Assembly (NCBI GenBank): GCA_023662725.1
Contig: JAMPIL010000001.1
Location: 108,942 to 172,941 of the forward strand
DNA length: 64,000 nucleotides
From: Ruminococcus flavefaciens
Lineage (GTDB): Bacteria > Bacillota > Clostridia > Oscillospirales > Ruminococcaceae
Reading direction: 5' to 3'
Position 1 is the stretch's first letter. Each line of letters begins with the position of its first letter. Positions 56,209-63,828 of this stretch are shown here, piece by piece. The position numbers were made by a program, and so were the translations under genes. The notes below the pieces were generated by a model that saw only the letters and a list, made by a program, of their open reading frames with translations, was not told where the DNA came from and did not search any database.

Positions 56209-56780
56209 ACTTCTCCTTTCACGAGTTTCCATTCACATGGACGACCATTTTTCACAAGATATGCCCTCTCCGCAAGCTGTCCCATAGGCAGATCAGAGTA
56301 GGAATCGGAATAAAATTCTTCGATTTTTTCATTGCCGTAAGCCTTTTGAAAACGTTTTACCTTTTCTTCGCCCTTACAGTTTTCGCTAAGAAATTTTCCG
56401 CTTTCAGGATCAACCTCAGATGCTATCAAACGGACGCCTCCGAGATTTCGGCAAAAACCTTTCAAAAGAAACTCCGGCGAAGCAGAGATTATAAGATCAT
56501 CCGCTTTTTGCTTTTCCTTATACCATGACATGATCTTATTTTTACGTCTCTCGCAGAACAGTTTTGTTTCATTGGAAATATCGCTGATGATCGGCAAAAA
56601 TGAGAAAAAAGCTTCTTTCGCTTCCGTAAGAGAAATTTTTCCGCACTTATGCATTATCATTGCCCAAAGCTGTTTCGGAAATACCCGTAGCACGGACGGA
56701 TGTCTTTTCAGAATAAAAAAATAGAAAGAAACACTGCTGTCTCCGCTGTAGATCGTTCCATCAAAATCGTAAACATTCAT
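56205..56780 (-). CDS. HAD-superfamily phosphatase (subfamily IB)
   Basis: 191 residues. Motif I DFDGTIYSGDS at residues 5-15, motif II SASPEF, motif III Lys in KGEEKVKRF, and motif IV YSDSYSDLPM. SerB-like HAD-IB enzymes beside UbiA-type DPPR synthases are thought to remove the 5-phosphate from polyprenyl-phosphoribose. Start overlaps the UbiA stop by 20 bases; its own stop overlaps the next gene by four. Confidence 0.85.
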   Translation of the reverse strand: MNVYDFDGTIYSGDSSVSFYFFILKRHPSVLRVFPKQLWAMIMHKCGKISLTEAKEAFFSFLPIISDISNETKLFCERRKNKIMSWYKEKQKADDLIISASPEFLLKGFCRNLGGVRLIASEVDPESGKFLSENCKGEEKVKRFQKAYGNEKIEEFYSDSYSDLPMGQLAERAYLVKNGRPCEWKLVKGEV

Positions 56781-57642
56781 TTATAGCCTCCGGAAAATAT
56801 ATAATAACAAAAAGCAGTAAAGCGTAAATTCCTCCAAGAATGATAAGAACTCTGTCGCCCAGTATCATATCTACAGGATTACCGTTTACATCGATTTCAA
56901 GCTTATAGGAATAACGCATCATCATTACTAAAATAAGCGGAGTTGTATAGATCATCAGTCCGGTATCATTGGCATTCAGACTCCAGATCGAGTAAAAAAC
57001 CGCAAATAACGCCAGATACATATACATATTACTGTTTAGATACTGCAAGCTGTAGTATCCTAAAACCTTTCTTGCAGAATCACCGCAGGACATTTTTTCG
57101 TTTCTTCGTTTTCCGAAAGCCAGAAACAAAGACAATGAGATAACCGTCAGATACAGCCATCCCGATATTTTTATTCCTGTGATTGCCGAGCCGTAAAATA
57201 CTCTGAAGAAAAATCCCGATACCAGAAGCACGATGTCTATAACAGGCTTGTTTTTTAGTGATATACTGTAGATCAGGTTCAAAATCATATAAACCCAAGG
57301 TATCAGTGAACGAAGGCTGAAACCGCAAAGAAAATGATTAAGTATCGATGCAAGCATAAGAAGAACGGCAATTAAAATCAAGGCTTCTTTTTTGGAAACT
57401 TCTCCGCTGGCAAGAGGTCTTTTGCATTTATCAGAATGCTGTCGGTCATTTTCAATATCGTTCAGATCGTTGATGATATAAACGGCAGACGAGCAGAACG
57501 AAAATACAAAAAAACCGAATATAAGCTGATAAATAACTTCGCTTTCAATAAGTGCAGTTCCAAAAAAAGCAGGGATCACTATAAGTAAGTTTTTTATCCA
57601 ATGCTTTACCCGAATAAGCTTTATGTATGATCTCATTTTCAT
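56761..57642 (-). CDS. UbiA-family prenyltransferase (polyprenyl-phosphate phosphoribosyltransferase-like)
   Basis: 293 residues, eight or nine helices. The first Asp-rich motif NDLNDIENDRQHSDKCKRPLASG is that of the DPPR synthase branch (mycobacterial Rv3806c), which joins phosphoribose to a polyprenyl phosphate; the second acidic motif lies near KPVIDIVLLVSGFFFRV. First of three overlapping genes. It may supply a polyprenyl-phosphate pentose for surface glycan assembly; other UbiA functions cannot be excluded. Confidence 0.82.
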   Translation of the reverse strand: MKMRSYIKLIRVKHWIKNLLIVIPAFFGTALIESEVIYQLIFGFFVFSFCSSAVYIINDLNDIENDRQHSDKCKRPLASGEVSKKEALILIAVLLMLASILNHFLCGFSLRSLIPWVYMILNLIYSISLKNKPVIDIVLLVSGFFFRVFYGSAITGIKISGWLYLTVISLSLFLAFGKRRNEKMSCGDSARKVLGYYSLQYLNSNMYMYLALFAVFYSIWSLNANDTGLMIYTTPLILVMMMRYSYKLEIDVNGNPVDMILGDRVLIILGGIYALLLFVIIYFPEAINECLRF

Positions 57643-57702
57643 TTTATCACCTCGCTCCGTTTATTAGACTCTTAGAAAAACATTTTCTCTCATGTCCTGA
57701 AC

Positions 57703-57755
57703 AAAAAAAATTATACTCGTCTCTGCTGCAATTATAGCAACAGCGGCGAGTATAA
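57703..57755 (-). terminator. Intrinsic terminator after the ABC-F gene
   Basis: TTATACTCG (57711-57719) pairs with CGAGTATAA (57747-57755), an inner GCTGC/GCAAC-type stem fills the loop, and eight T follow on the minus strand (57703-57710). Confidence 0.85.
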
Positions 57756-57764
57756 AACAGGTTC

Positions 57765-59318
57765 TCATATTATCTTAGTCGACCATTCCTCGATATTCCA
57801 TACCGTATCGGCAATGTCCATATAAAATTCAGGTTCATGACTAACAATAAGTACAGTTCCCTTATAATCGTTTATAGCTTTTTTCAGAGCCTCCTTTGCG
57901 TCTGAGTCAAGGTGATTGGTAGGCTCATCGAGAACGAGCAGATTTATTTCTTTAAGCATTATCCTGCAAAGTCTTACCTTAGCGTTTTCACCGCCTGAAA
58001 GTACTCTCATCTGCGATGTTATATGCTCGGTAGTAAGACCGCACTGTGCCAAAGCCGCACGAACTTCCGCATTTGTCATAGACGGATATTCGTTCCATAT
58101 CACTTCAAGAGACGTTTTGGAAGTACTTTCTTCTTCCTGTTCAAAATAACCGAACTCAACGAATTGGTCGTGTTCTACAGTTCCCGATAACGGCTGAACG
58201 AGTTTCAGAAGAGTTTTCAGAAGAGTGGATTTGCCTATACCGTTTACGCCTCGAATCGCTATTTTCTGTCCGTTTTCCACCTGAACGGAAACAGGTTTTG
58301 TAAGCGGTTCGTCGTATCCGAGAACGATATCCTTGCAATCTATCACAACTCTTCCCGGGGTACGTGCTTTTCTGAACGAAAAAACCGGCTTCGGCTTTTC
58401 ACGCATCAGAGTTATCCTATCCATTTTATCAAGCTTTTTCTGCCTTGATTTAGCCATATTTGTTGTTGCGACTCTCGCCTTGTTTCGTGCGATGAAATCC
58501 TCGAGATCAGCAATCTCTTTCTGCTGTTTTTCATAAGCCTGCTCGATCTGTTTCTTTTTCAGTTCATACATTCTTGCGAAATTATCGTAATCTCCGGTAT
58601 ATCGAGTCATAACCGCATTCTCAACATGGTAAACGACGTTTATGACGCTGTTCATAAACGGGATATCATGCGATACAAGTATAAATGCGTTATCATAGTT
58701 TTTCAGAAAATTCGTAAGCCATGCAATATGGTTCTCGTCAAGAAAGTTCGTAGGCTCATCAAGAATAAGTATCATTGGATTTTCAAGCAACACCTTTGCA
58801 AGCAGTACCTTAGCTCGCTGACCGCCTGAAAGCTCGGCAACATCCCTGTCGAGTCCTATCTCGTTCAGACCAAGACCGTTTGCGTATTCCGAAATTTTTG
58901 CGTCGATAGTGTAGTAACCGCTGTAATCGAGGATGCTCTGTATCTCCCCTACTTCCTCCATGAGTTCGTTCATCTCTTCTTCTGTGCAATCCGACATTTT
59001 ATCGTAAAGCTTCAGCATTTCAGCTTCAAGCTCCGAAAGATGAATAAACGCTTCACGAAGTACCTCACGGATAGTTTTGCCCTTTTCAAGGGTGCTGTAC
59101 TGATCGAGGTATCCTGTGGTTATATGTCTGCACCACTCTACCTTACCCTCATCCGGCATAAGTTTTCCTGTGATTATATTAAGAAACGTGGATTTGCCTT
59201 CTCCGTTCGCCCCGACAAGTCCAACGTGTTCGCCTCTGAGAAGTCTGAAAGAAGCGTCATTCAATATCTGTCTTGCTCCGAATCCATGCGTTATGTGTTG
59301 GGCATTAAGTATACTCAT
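57765..59318 (-). CDS. ABC-F family ATPase
   Basis: 517 residues, two fused ABC domains and no membrane part. Walker A sites GANGEGKST and GVNGIGKST, signatures LSGGQRAK and LSGGENAK, Walker B sites ILILDEPTNFLD and LLVLDEPTNHLD. The basic linker ARVATTNMAKSRQKKLDKM resembles the P-site tRNA interaction motif. Such proteins act on the ribosome; YbiT/YkpA-type members are housekeeping, others protect from antibiotics. This looks like the YkpA/YbiT type. Follows the thioesterase by 18 bases. Confidence 0.92.
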   Translation of the reverse strand: MSILNAQHITHGFGARQILNDASFRLLRGEHVGLVGANGEGKSTFLNIITGKLMPDEGKVEWCRHITTGYLDQYSTLEKGKTIREVLREAFIHLSELEAEMLKLYDKMSDCTEEEMNELMEEVGEIQSILDYSGYYTIDAKISEYANGLGLNEIGLDRDVAELSGGQRAKVLLAKVLLENPMILILDEPTNFLDENHIAWLTNFLKNYDNAFILVSHDIPFMNSVINVVYHVENAVMTRYTGDYDNFARMYELKKKQIEQAYEKQQKEIADLEDFIARNKARVATTNMAKSRQKKLDKMDRITLMREKPKPVFSFRKARTPGRVVIDCKDIVLGYDEPLTKPVSVQVENGQKIAIRGVNGIGKSTLLKTLLKLVQPLSGTVEHDQFVEFGYFEQEEESTSKTSLEVIWNEYPSMTNAEVRAALAQCGLTTEHITSQMRVLSGGENAKVRLCRIMLKEINLLVLDEPTNHLDSDAKEALKKAINDYKGTVLIVSHEPEFYMDIADTVWNIEEWSTKII

Positions 59319-59336
59319 ATTTTTCTCTCCATGTTT

Positions 59337-59825
59337 TTAATATCCGTCATTAACTCTCTGTTTGCGTGCAATATTTCTTTTTAAAGCGCCTTCCCACTCT
59401 GCTTTTTCAGATAAGGTCTCTACTTCAAGACCATACTTCACAGGCATCGGATTGCCGCCATCATCAACATGAACGCATATCAGATATGCATGATTTATAG
59501 CTCGTCTTATGCCGGTTTCAATATTTTCAACGTAGGTATCGACCCGAACCTCCATAGATGTATTGCCGACATATGTAACTTTCCCTATAAGGACTATTAC
59601 CTCGCCTATGTATGCGCCGTATTTAAAACGAAGATTATCAACGGCACAGGTCGTTACAAGTCCTCCGCAATGACGCATGGCTGTAAGAGCTGCGATCTCG
59701 TCTATCCACGCCATAAGTTTGCCGCCGAAAAGTCTGTTTTGTCCGTTGATCTCTTTATATTGCAGCAATTTGGTAGTTTCGGTAAGCGATTCCTCTACCC
59801 TTTTGTTTCTTATTTTTTCATTCAT
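59337..59825 (-). CDS. Acyl-CoA thioesterase (hotdog fold, YciA/BACH-like)
   Basis: 162 residues. GGKLMAWIDEIAALTAMRHCGG holds the Asp of the hotdog active site, and VTTCAVDNLRFKYGAYIGEVI the following strands. Hydrolyses acyl-CoA esters of unknown chain length. Upstream of the ABC-F gene. Confidence 0.88.
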   Translation of the reverse strand: MNEKIRNKRVEESLTETTKLLQYKEINGQNRLFGGKLMAWIDEIAALTAMRHCGGLVTTCAVDNLRFKYGAYIGEVIVLIGKVTYVGNTSMEVRVDTYVENIETGIRRAINHAYLICVHVDDGGNPMPVKYGLEVETLSEKAEWEGALKRNIARKQRVNDGY

Positions 59826-59852
59826 GCTATTACCTCCGTCAATTTCAGAACA

Positions 59853-60887
59853 TTATTCCTGAAAATCATCTGATATAAATTCATTTTCATTTGTGCAGAA
59901 ATACGCCGTATCCACAGGCGATTTCAGAAGCGGTATAATTTTTTCGAAACGGTCTGCAAGGCGATGAAGTGAATAGATCACATAATTATCGGCGTTATTC
60001 CAGTATTCTTCATCCTCATTTTTACCATAAAACCGCCATCCGCTGTCCTCAAAGTTTTCAGAAGCTTCTTCACGGCACATATAACCTATGTCACCGCCCT
60101 CGGCAATATGTTTTGTAACGATACAATACTCCGGTCCGTTCCATATATCGAGAAATTCCTTGTTTGCTTCGTCAACAATATCTGAATCAACAAGTGGAAC
60201 AGTCAGTTCGCATATCTCTCCGCTTTCATCAATTCCCCAGTAGCACTGATAAAAACCGTCCCCAAAACCTGAACTCAGCATCACAACACTATGATCTGTA
60301 CCAGGAATCGTCCACTGAATAAAGTCTCCTCCGCTGCGCTGATAATCAGGCAGTTTTACATAGCTTTCCGCAAACAGATCTTCAAAATAATCATAATAGT
60401 GATTACCGTCCGGATTTTCCTTGTGCCATTTATCAATAAAAGCAGCGTACTCTTTCATAACATCCGAATCCATGAAAGCCATCATTCCTGCGTCAACGGG
60501 AAATCCGGTCAAATCACCGTCGGAACATTTCAATGCAATCGTTTCAGGAGTAGGCTCTGCAAGTTCGTAGCGCACGACTGTTTTCCCGCTGAACTTAACT
60601 CTTGCCGTACTAATTCTTACAGAAGCCAAGGGAGTACGCGATACGGCTATTTCTACAGGATAAACTCCTGCTTTCACAGTACGTTTTAGCTCGGGTGTAT
60701 AATAGCCTGTCCCCATATATGCCAAAGGATCGCCAACACGTATTTTTCCGGTGGGCAGACTGATCTCACCAATTACGATATGATCTCTTGTTTCGGTTTT
60801 CACAAACTGCCGTTTTATAAAGTCAGCGTCCAATTCCGTTCGACTGATAAATTTACAGTTTTTTTCAAAAATTTTTTCTATTATCAT
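59853..60887 (-). CDS. DUF4241/DUF2185 (Imm33-like) protein
   Basis: About 344 residues. The N-terminal 220 contain GDPLAYMGTGYYTPELKRTVKAGVYPVEI and the GFGDGFYQCYWGIDESGEI type of the DUF4241 family; the C-terminal 100 (YCIVTKHIAEGGDIGYMCREE...DSGWRFYGKNEDEEYWNN) look like DUF2185, which is also known as an immunity family for polymorphic toxins. No toxin gene is next to it. Start at the ATG of 60885-60887 with GAGGAG upstream. Confidence 0.75.
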   Translation of the reverse strand: MIIEKIFEKNCKFISRTELDADFIKRQFVKTETRDHIVIGEISLPTGKIRVGDPLAYMGTGYYTPELKRTVKAGVYPVEIAVSRTPLASVRISTARVKFSGKTVVRYELAEPTPETIALKCSDGDLTGFPVDAGMMAFMDSDVMKEYAAFIDKWHKENPDGNHYYDYFEDLFAESYVKLPDYQRSGGDFIQWTIPGTDHSVVMLSSGFGDGFYQCYWGIDESGEICELTVPLVDSDIVDEANKEFLDIWNGPEYCIVTKHIAEGGDIGYMCREEASENFEDSGWRFYGKNEDEEYWNNADNYVIYSLHRLADRFEKIIPLLKSPVDTAYFCTNENEFISDDFQE

Positions 60888-61027
60888 ATGCCGGCTCCTC
60901 TTTATAATTGATATTAAAAATATATCATAAAACATACAGTTTGTCAAATCCCGATCTAAATTTTCCAATAATTAAATGATGTACGGCAATACGGTACTTT
61001 AAGATCAAAAAGGAAACAGTATAGCAT

Positions 61028-61058
61028 AAAAGGATTCTCTATTTTGAAGAATCCTTTT
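61028..61058. terminator. Hairpin in the 60.9-61.16 kb gap
   Basis: AAAAGGATTCT (61028-61038) / AGAATCCTTTT (61048-61058), 11-bp perfect stem, T-rich on both strands. No gene ends directly at it. Confidence 0.5.
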
Positions 61059-61118
61059 ATCTTTATGTATTCTATCGTGCTTTTCATAACGCACAATTTA
61101 TACTCAGCAAAATAAATA

Positions 61119-61143
61119 AGCGCTCCCTCAAATTGAGAAAGCG
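61119..61143 (-). terminator. Terminator of the former tRNA-Thr gene
   Basis: GCGCTCCCTC / GAGAAAGCGC stem with a T-rich tail on the minus strand, just downstream of the tRNA fragment. Confidence 0.6.
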
Positions 61144-61164
61144 CCTATTTACCGTTATTTATGC

Positions 61165-61209
61165 TGGAGCTGATGATCGGACTTGAACCGACGACCTACG
61201 CCTTACCAA
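61165..61209 (-). pseudogene. Detached 3' half of tRNA-Thr (GGU), an attachment site
   Basis: Read on the minus strand: loop TTGGTAA with anticodon GGT, stem strand GGCGT, T-arm GTCGG-TTCAAGT-CCGAT, acceptor strand CATCAGC and CCA. The matching 5' half (GCTGATG..., ...ACGCC) is absent; sequence diverges exactly at the 5' side of the anticodon loop. This is the classic scar where an element has integrated into a tRNA and rebuilt the gene at its other end, here beyond the window. Confidence 0.8.
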
Positions 61210-61436
61210 AGGGTGTTTATACTTCTTACTGTCTTTTATTAGCTTTCATAAATCCCGATAAATCAACAAATCAAGTGTTTATCTTATTATCTCTTGTTAT
61301 AAGCTCCTGCAAATTTTATTGTCCTCAATGTCCTAATGTTGTCCTCAAAAAATGTTCTGGACTTTGAGCAGCTCGGAACTTCTATAGCTATCGGACAGCG
61401 ATATGCTAATCGAACAGAGAGCGAACAAAGAAAAAG

Positions 61437-61458
61437 CAGACCGTCTCCGATCTGCTGA
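61437..61458 (-). terminator. Intrinsic terminator
   Basis: AGCAGA / TCTGCT stem with a ten-base loop and TTTTTCTTT on the minus strand, after the two small genes. Confidence 0.7.
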
Positions 61459-61485
61459 TATGTAATCTTTAATTTCGTTGCAGTC

Positions 61486-61662
61486 TCATTCCAGATTCAA
61501 AAATTTTGTACGTTCTTCAAAACTGAGGTGCTTATGAGTTTTAAAGCTTTCAATAAGTTCTATTACCGGAAATCTCTTACCCTCTTTTTTATAGCTTTCT
61601 GTAAGATATATTAAATTATCAACTATTTTTTCTTCAAGTTCATATCTTTCTTGCTTAGTCAT
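61486..61662 (-). CDS. Small element protein, unknown
   Basis: 58 residues, charged, helical (TKQERYELEEKIVDNLIYLTESYKKEGKRF). Start at the ATG of 61660-61662 with CGGAGG upstream, overlapping the preceding stop by eight bases. No domain recognised. Confidence 0.6.
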   Translation of the reverse strand: MTKQERYELEEKIVDNLIYLTESYKKEGKRFPVIELIESFKTHKHLSFEERTKFLNLE

Positions 61663-61921
61663 TTTCAAACGCCTCCGAATCCTCTGTTTGTTCATAATTC
61701 ATTACTATCGCTTTCTTTGCTGTTCTGAAAAGTTCTTCATTAAGTTCATCAAGCTTCTTTCGTTCATCAAAGAGACGATCAAGAGAAAGGCAAATGGCTT
61801 CGGTCAATTCTTCGTTTGCTGCTCCATTTTCAAGTATCTTTGAAGCTCCGAGCCTTGCACGCTCAATTCCAATAGAAACGTTTTCTAATTCGTGTGAAAT
61901 CTCCCATAATTTTTTATTCAT
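61655..61921 (-). CDS. Small element protein, unknown
   Basis: 88 residues, helical: ISHELENVSIGIERARLGASKILENGAANEELTEAICLSLDRLFDE. Such proteins are frequent in clostridial prophages and elements. Coupled with the downstream gene. GGAGG-like site upstream. Confidence 0.6.
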   Translation of the reverse strand: MNKKLWEISHELENVSIGIERARLGASKILENGAANEELTEAICLSLDRLFDERKKLDELNEELFRTAKKAIVMNYEQTEDSEAFEND

Positions 61922-62034
61922 GATTTTCCTCCAAACTATTGACTTTTCGGATCAGAAGTGCTATAATGACATTGTGATGATGCCTGCTCCGAGTAGGTTT
62001 TCTGCCTCTTGTGTATTCCAGTATACAAGGGGCA

Positions 62035-62466
62035 TTATATTTTTACTATTATTCTTGCGCCGTAGTTCTCACGATCTGCATAACCTCCAATGATGCTAAG
62101 AGTATCGGAGAACACCTGTAAGCCCTTATCCATAAGAGCAGCTACAACGCTTGCTACGACTTTCGGGAGATAGCCTATTACTGCACTGACCTTGCCCTTT
62201 ACGGCTGCTGTAACAGCTACGGCGTTGCTGTCAAAGGCGTTGGAACGGTCACGCACAAGCTTAACCGATACGTCAGCAAGATTATACTTAATGAGCAGGC
62301 TAAGAACGTTCTGACGATTGTCAAATGAAGTTCCGACAACCTTTGTGCTTATTGCATGAGATTTAATAAGCTTCCATGCTGTTTTCATTGCGCAAGCTCT
62401 GATATATCCCTGACCAACAAGGCGGTTAGCTATCTGCATTACCTTTCTTCTGAAATCCTTTAACAT
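62035..62466 (-). CDS. HIRAN-domain protein
   Basis: 143 residues. VVGTSFDNRQNVLSLL, VKLVRDRSNAFDSNAVAVTA and VSAVIGYLPKVVASVVAAL follow the HIRAN pattern, a DNA-end or single-strand DNA binding fold first seen in HIP116/Rad5. Here it stands alone with a 35-residue basic N-terminus (RRKVMQIANRLV). Function in elements unknown, perhaps DNA repair or replication. Promoter in the divergent region toward XRE; GGGAGG-type site before the ATG. Confidence 0.75.
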   Translation of the reverse strand: MLKDFRRKVMQIANRLVGQGYIRACAMKTAWKLIKSHAISTKVVGTSFDNRQNVLSLLIKYNLADVSVKLVRDRSNAFDSNAVAVTAAVKGKVSAVIGYLPKVVASVVAALMDKGLQVFSDTLSIIGGYADRENYGARIIVKI

Positions 62467-62528
62467 AACTCTGTACCTCCCCTTTTATTCAGCTTCGGAA
62501 GCATTTCCGTTTCCCTTACTGTAATTAT

Positions 62529-62557
62529 ATTGTATCACTATTTTTAGAGATAGTCAA
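62529..62557 (-). promoter_or_regulatory. HIRAN gene promoter overlapped by direct repeats
   Basis: Minus strand TTGACT (62552-62557), 17-base spacer, TACAAT (62529-62534). Two direct copies of ATCAC-N5-TTTAGAGATA begin at 62534 and 62567, 33 bases apart; the first lies between the boxes. They look like operators for the neighbouring XRE protein. Confidence 0.6.
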
Positions 62558-62600
62558 TAGGCAAATATCACAAATTTTAGAGATATTTTATGTGCATTTT

Positions 62601-62634
62601 ATCACTTGAAATAGTGATTTGAATGTGATATAAT
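62601..62634 (+). promoter_or_regulatory. Promoter of the XRE-zeta pair
   Basis: TTGAAA (62606-62611), 17-base spacer, TATAAT (62629-62634). ATCACT...AGTGAT (62601-62618) is an inverted repeat over the -35 box, sharing ATCACT with the direct repeats opposite. Confidence 0.65.
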
Positions 62635-62692
62635 ATAATGGGAAAAAGGGAGTGCTATAAAATTCAGCTCCCACAGGAAAGGATTTGGTATA

Positions 62693-62902
62693 ATGCCCAT
62701 TAAGTATGATAAGCTAATTAAAAAAATGCAAGAGGCAGGAATTACAAGTTATACAATTAAACGTGATAAGGTTATCGGACAAGCAACTTATAAGAAAATA
62801 ATGGAGGGCGGCGATATAGATACACGCACTATCGCCAAGCTCTGCAAACTCCTGAACTGCCAACCCGGTGACATTATGGAATATGAGGAGGAGCAGGAAT
62901 GA
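62693..62902 (+). CDS. Small XRE-family HTH regulator
   Basis: 69 residues, just a helix-turn-helix of the Cro/YozG type: KLIKKMQEAGITSYTIKR, QATYKKIMEGGDIDTRTIAKLCKLL. Ends with an acidic tail. AAAGGA precedes the ATG. Its last four bases overlap the zeta-like start, so the two are translated together; it may act as repressor and as antitoxin. Confidence 0.85.
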   Translation: MPIKYDKLIKKMQEAGITSYTIKRDKVIGQATYKKIMEGGDIDTRTIAKLCKLLNCQPGDIMEYEEEQE

Positions 62903-63462
62903 AGATATACACAATAATCGGCGGTGTTAACGGAGTAGGAAAGAGCAGTCTTTCCGGTGTTCTGTCAGCTGAAAGCACTGATTTAGGAATTATAATCGAT
63001 ACTGACAAAATTACCTCTGAATTGGACGGAGACCGAATAAAGGGCGGTAAGCTTGCCATTGAACGGATTGAAGATTGTATCCGCAAAGGCGTGAATTTCA
63101 CTCAGGAGACAACTCTCTCAGGAGTCCGAACACTGAAAACAATTCGTAAAGCTCGGGAACTGAACTACTTTATACGACTCTACTATGTGGGAGTAAGCTC
63201 CTCCGACGAAAGTATCAGACGGATTAAAAACCGAGTAGAAAAAGGCGGTCATAATATACCCTCTGTAGATGTAGAACGCAGATACAACAAACGATTTGAA
63301 GATCTGGCTAAGGTTCTGCCCTATTGCAATGAGGTTTGTTTCTTTGATAATGAGAACGGCTTCACCGAAAAAGCCGAATATAAAAACGGCTCTTTAATTA
63401 TCAAAGGCGGCAAAACACCTAAATGGATTAAGGAACTCGGAGAATATCTGAGTAATAATTAA
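62899..63462 (+). CDS. Zeta-toxin-like P-loop kinase
   Basis: 187 residues. P-loop GGVNGVGKSSLS at about 8-19, an Asp in IIDTDKITSE in the position of the zeta catalytic base, and TQETTLSGVRTLKTIRKARELNYFIRLYYVGV, the usual middle of the zeta family. Zeta toxins phosphorylate UDP-N-acetylglucosamine and are held by epsilon antitoxin. Here no epsilon is seen, but an overlapping XRE. AGGAGGAG lies eight bases before the ATG. It could also be a housekeeping-type kinase of the same fold. Confidence 0.82.
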   Translation: MKIYTIIGGVNGVGKSSLSGVLSAESTDLGIIIDTDKITSELDGDRIKGGKLAIERIEDCIRKGVNFTQETTLSGVRTLKTIRKARELNYFIRLYYVGVSSSDESIRRIKNRVEKGGHNIPSVDVERRYNKRFEDLAKVLPYCNEVCFFDNENGFTEKAEYKNGSLIIKGGKTPKWIKELGEYLSNN

Positions 63463-63828
63463 ACAAAGGAGCAGGCAAACACACCTGCTCCTAAATTTAT
63501 TATCGTTACATCCTGACAGCTACTAGAATCGCCGTTAAGGCACATCTAATCCATTCATAGTATAATTACATTACTTCATTCATAAGAGATTACAGAGCGT
63601 TTTAAAAGCAATTCAGCTTAATCTCTTTTTTATAGTGGGAAAGTATTCATAATTTCATGAATAGTATTAATATTTATTCATTTTTCAAAAATTTCTGTTT
63701 GTCGTTCATATTTCAAGAACCTCCGAAACATATTTGATCAGTTTTTCATAAGTATAAGGGCTTACGGAAAGATCAGTCAAACGCACTCAGTCTCTTGGCT
63801 TCCTCTCGGTTCGCTCGGGGTTCGTTCT
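63463..63828. other. Intergenic region with terminator
   Basis: A terminator AGGAGCAGG / CCTGCTCCT (63467-63492) closes the zeta gene. The rest is AT-rich up to 63770, then GC-richer TCTCGGTTCGCTCGGGGTTCG before the next gene's stop. Nothing coding is seen. Confidence 0.6.

Noticed and set aside
61161-61367. Plus-strand frame with GLEPTTYALP as a protein
   Set aside because: Same artefact: translation of the antisense of the tRNA-Thr fragment.
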